A DNA stretch of 64,000 nt, taken from positions 55,307 through 119,306 of the forward strand of contig NZ_CAAGHK010000060.1 of NCBI RefSeq assembly GCF_900769625.1. The letters run 5' to 3'. The stretch's first letter is position 1; the number at the start of each line of letters is the position of its first letter. Source of the stretch: an uncultured Clostridium sp. Lineage in GTDB: Bacteria; Bacillota; Clostridia; Clostridiales; Clostridiaceae. Of the stretch, positions 62,229-64,000 are shown in pieces. A program made the translations under genes and the position numbers. The notes beneath the pieces are model-generated. The model saw only the letters and a list, made by a program, of their open reading frames with translations, had not been told where the DNA came from and ran no database searches.

Positions 62229-62852
62229 ATGGTTGAGAGAACAGTTCTTAAACGTAACGCAAAGGATCAGTTACGCGGAAAATGGGGTCTTGCAATCGCC
62301 GCACTTATTATTTTCGCAATAATTCCTAGTATCATCATTTCTATAGGTTCAGTGGCAGAGTCAGAGTCTATAATGGCAATAGGGTCAATTGTTGCTGTTA
62401 TAATTATGGGCCCATTAATGTATGGTTTATGTACATTTATTTTAAATCTGGTAAGAGACAATAATACACAGATCTCTGATATCTTCTCAGGGTTTAATGG
62501 AAAGGTATTTGTAAAAGCATTTCTTATCATGCTTTTATCAGGAATAGCAATTGGAATTGGATACTGTATATTGATTATTCCAGGAATAATTCTATCTCTT
62601 ATGCTTTCACAGAGTTTCTTTGTTTTAGTAGATAATAATGATATGTCAGCAATTGACTGTATGAAGGCAAGCTGTCAGATGATGAATGGAAACAAAGGAT
62701 ATTTGTTTGTGCTTATGCTTAGTTTCATAGGATGGTATATTCTCGGTTCTATAACTTGTGGAATAGGTTACTTATGGGTATATCCTTATTATAATATTAC
62801 ATTAGGAAACTTTTATGAACAGTTAAAGGGAAGTAAAACTATTGAACAATAG
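62229..62852 (+). CDS. DUF975-family integral membrane protein
   Basis: The 207-residue protein begins with the family motif RNAKDQLRGKWGLAI and has about five membrane helices. It includes a Pro/Gly-rich IIPGIILSLMLSQSFFVL segment and the C-terminal YNITLGNFYEQLKG, both typical of DUF975. The GGAGG at 62217-62221 selects ATG 62229 (MVERTVLKRN). Its function is unknown. A terminator hairpin follows at 63007. Confidence 0.85.
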   Translation: MVERTVLKRNAKDQLRGKWGLAIAALIIFAIIPSIIISIGSVAESESIMAIGSIVAVIIMGPLMYGLCTFILNLVRDNNTQISDIFSGFNGKVFVKAFLIMLLSGIAIGIGYCILIIPGIILSLMLSQSFFVLVDNNDMSAIDCMKASCQMMNGNKGYLFVLMLSFIGWYILGSITCGIGYLWVYPYYNITLGNFYEQLKGSKTIEQ

Positions 62853-63006
62853 CAGCTTATAAAAATTAATATATAGGTTTTAATAATAAATTTTTATAAG
62901 TAAATAAAATTTGTAAAAATTTCATTTTGAATCTATAATTCAATTATCATAATTTAAAGAAAGATTATTATTAAATTTATCAGAGTATATTAGTTTTCAA
63001 ATTTTA

Positions 63007-63056
63007 AAATGAGCTTTTAGGTTTTTTCCGAAAGCTCATTTTGTTTTAGTGTGCCC
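63007..63056 (+). terminator. Terminator downstream of the DUF975 gene
   Basis: AAAATGAGCTTT (63007-63018) pairs with AAAGCTCATTTT (63031-63042), followed by TGTTTTA. A group IIC intron remnant is inserted directly after it. Confidence 0.8.
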
Positions 63057-63058
63057 AG

Positions 63059-63250
63059 CATGGGCAACAACTTAACGAACTAAAGATGAATTTCTAATAC
63101 AACAACCTAACAACCTTTTTAGGATTAAAAAGCCTGACACGTCATTATATTAAAATTCATTAAAACTTAAAGAACCGCCGTGTACCAGACCGGTACGCAC
63201 GGTGGTGTGAGAGGACGGAAAATAAAATAATTATTTTCCTCCTACTCGAT
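63059..63250 (+). mobile_element. Internally deleted group IIC intron
   Basis: The 5' end GTGTGCCCAGCATGGGCAAC and the 3' part are group IIC-like. Domain V starts GAACCGCCGTGTACC (63172) and continues with GGTACGCACGGTGGTGTGAGAGG, as in O.i.I1-type introns. It is followed by a domain VI stem, GGAAAATAA with TTATTTTCC, and the end CCTACTCGAT. Only 192 bases remain, so most of domain I, domains II-IV and the reverse transcriptase are lost. It lies immediately after a terminator stem, the typical IIC target. It cannot splice by itself with the catalytic core missing. Confidence 0.85.
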
Positions 63251-63281
63251 TAAAGAATAATTGAAAGAGGGATGATAAGAA

Positions 63282-63584
63282 ATGTTTAAACAAGAAAATC
63301 GCTATGTAAGCAGACAAGTAAATGAAAATGTACCAATGCAGCTTCAAATTTTAATGTGGAGCATGATTGATTCACTAAAAGGAAAAAAGGAATTAGATTA
63401 CCTACAGATTTTTAGATTAAAGGTAAAAGGAGATAGAGTTCTAATAGAACATGAACAAGAAATTCCACCATATAAAGAAGAATATGAATTAGAAAAAGCT
63501 AAATTTTCAATAGATCATGATATGAGAATATATGTAATAGATAGTATTGATTACAGTACTATGATTTTTGCAGAAGAATATTAG
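63282..63584 (+). CDS. DUF960-family protein
   Basis: The 100-residue protein matches DUF960. It opens with ENRYVSRQVNENVPMQLQILMWSMIDSLKG, has LDYLQIFRLKV in the middle, and ends IYVIDSIDYSTMIFAEEY. GAAAGAGGG precedes the ATG. These small proteins are widespread in Firmicutes, often near mobile genes, and have no assigned function. A very small ORF starts 28 bases after its stop. Confidence 0.85.
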   Translation: MFKQENRYVSRQVNENVPMQLQILMWSMIDSLKGKKELDYLQIFRLKVKGDRVLIEHEQEIPPYKEEYELEKAKFSIDHDMRIYVIDSIDYSTMIFAEEY

Positions 63585-63612
63585 TAGATTTAAGGAATGG
63601 AGTAAAAAAGAG

Positions 63613-63753
63613 ATGATTCAAATATTACAAATAATAATTTTGATATTAGAATTGATATCAAAAGGTATATCAGAAGAAAATGCTATTGCTAATGTATGTA
63701 AAACTAATAAAGCTAATGTGGATTTAATAAGGAAGATACTAAAAAATAGGTAA
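63613..63753 (+). CDS. Small hypothetical protein
   Basis: From ATG 63613 the frame encodes 46 residues, a hydrophobic helix (IQILQIIILILELI) followed by SKGISEENAIANVCKTNKANVDLIRKILKNR, which could be a short helix-turn-helix. GGAG at 63600 is about ten bases upstream. The frame is open further upstream to a TTG at 63568 inside the DUF960 gene, but that start has no binding site. I do not recognise it. Confidence 0.45.
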   Translation: MIQILQIIILILELISKGISEENAIANVCKTNKANVDLIRKILKNR

Positions 63754-63841
63754 GGTAGTATGTGTATGTTAAGAATATTTAATGTTTTAGCTTAGTTAAT
63801 TTCATTAATGGACAAATATAATTAAGTTGTAATAAAAGTAG

Positions 63842-63886
63842 GGAATCTTATTTCAAATAATAATGAAATAAGATTCCTTTTTTGTA
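63842..63886 (+). terminator. Rho-independent terminator after the DUF960 unit
   Basis: A perfect 14-bp stem, GGAATCTTATTTCA (63842-63855) with TGAAATAAGATTCC (63864-63877), is followed by TTTTTTG. Confidence 0.9.
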
Positions 63887-63895
63887 TATAAGAAT

Positions 63896-63916
63896 ACCAC
63901 AGGTTCGACCTGTGGT
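63896..63916. repeat. Small perfect hairpin near the window end
   Basis: ACCACAGGT (63896-63904) and ACCTGTGGT (63908-63916) form a perfect palindrome with a TCG loop and no T-run. Its role is unknown. The last 80 bases hold no recognisable gene. Confidence 0.5.
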
Positions 63917-64000
63917 TCTAAAAAGCTTATAGCTATGAGTAAATAAAAAATACCTCCTTTGGGAAAATTATTTATAGTTTGCCAACTAAAATAATTACAA

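Overview
The window looks like a chromosomal segment of a strictly anaerobic, low-GC Firmicute, most likely Clostridium sensu stricto (solventogenic types such as the C. beijerinckii group are my guess). The basis is the very AT-rich codon use, AGGAGG-type ribosome binding sites, the secDF-apt-relA-dtd-hemZ-hisS-aspS housekeeping order, an asrABC sulfite reductase operon and ferredoxin-rich redox genes. I saw no tRNA, rRNA or CRISPR array.

Layout. (1) 1-13110: housekeeping block: end of a small membrane protein gene, secD, secF, a RecJ-like gene that has lost its metal ligands, apt, relA, dtd, an MBL-fold hydrolase, hemZ, hisS, aspS. (2) 13266-14198: a secreted PTP-like phytase on the minus strand. 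(3) 14402-18109: a Crp/Fnr regulator followed by asrABC. (4) 18450-34454: a nitrate and molybdenum-cofactor island. Two paralogous three-gene operons (molybdopterin nitrate reductase, four-cluster ferredoxin, FAD oxidoreductase) bracket a TehA/SLAC1-type channel gene and mobA, a molybdopterin-binding gene, moeA, moaC, mobB, moaA, a MOSC gene and mogA/moaB. Two Moco-type riboswitches are present, one before the cofactor operon and one before a small double [2Fe-2S] BFD protein. (5) 34523-36754: a decayed junction with a group IIC intron 5' scar, a gerW remnant, an isolated rpsD paralog behind a Fur-like box, a DUF554 gene with a stop codon and a C_GCAxxG_C_C redox protein. (6) 37124-52342: an exopolysaccharide cluster (initiating sugar transferase, Wzz-like protein, Ugd, ManC, several glycosyltransferases, Wzy, Wzx, TupA-like ATP-grasp). 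Its kinase, phosphatase and LCP genes lie about 20 kb away at 59065-61626. (7) 51158-58847, inside the exopolysaccharide locus: a RiPP-like island with a nucleotidyltransferase, HprK-like kinase, PqqD-type recognition protein, lasso B2-type leader peptidase and two Cys-rich precursor peptides, then a minus-strand subtilase, collagen-like protein and ABC exporter. (8) 61821-63753: small membrane proteins, an internally deleted group IIC intron and a DUF960 gene.

How it fits together. The cofactor genes, nitrate reductases and riboswitches form one metabolic module: cofactor supply, nitrate reduction with ferredoxin/NAD(P)H-type electron transfer, and RNA feedback. The most novel-looking system is the RiPP island. 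It has the accessory set of paeninodin-type lasso clusters (kinase, nucleotidyltransferase, B1, B2, exporter) but no lasso cyclase gene in the window. Its precursors carry a lasso-like leader, then a 4-5 cysteine core, a Gly-rich stretch and a C-terminal Ser, which does not fit a standard lasso ring.
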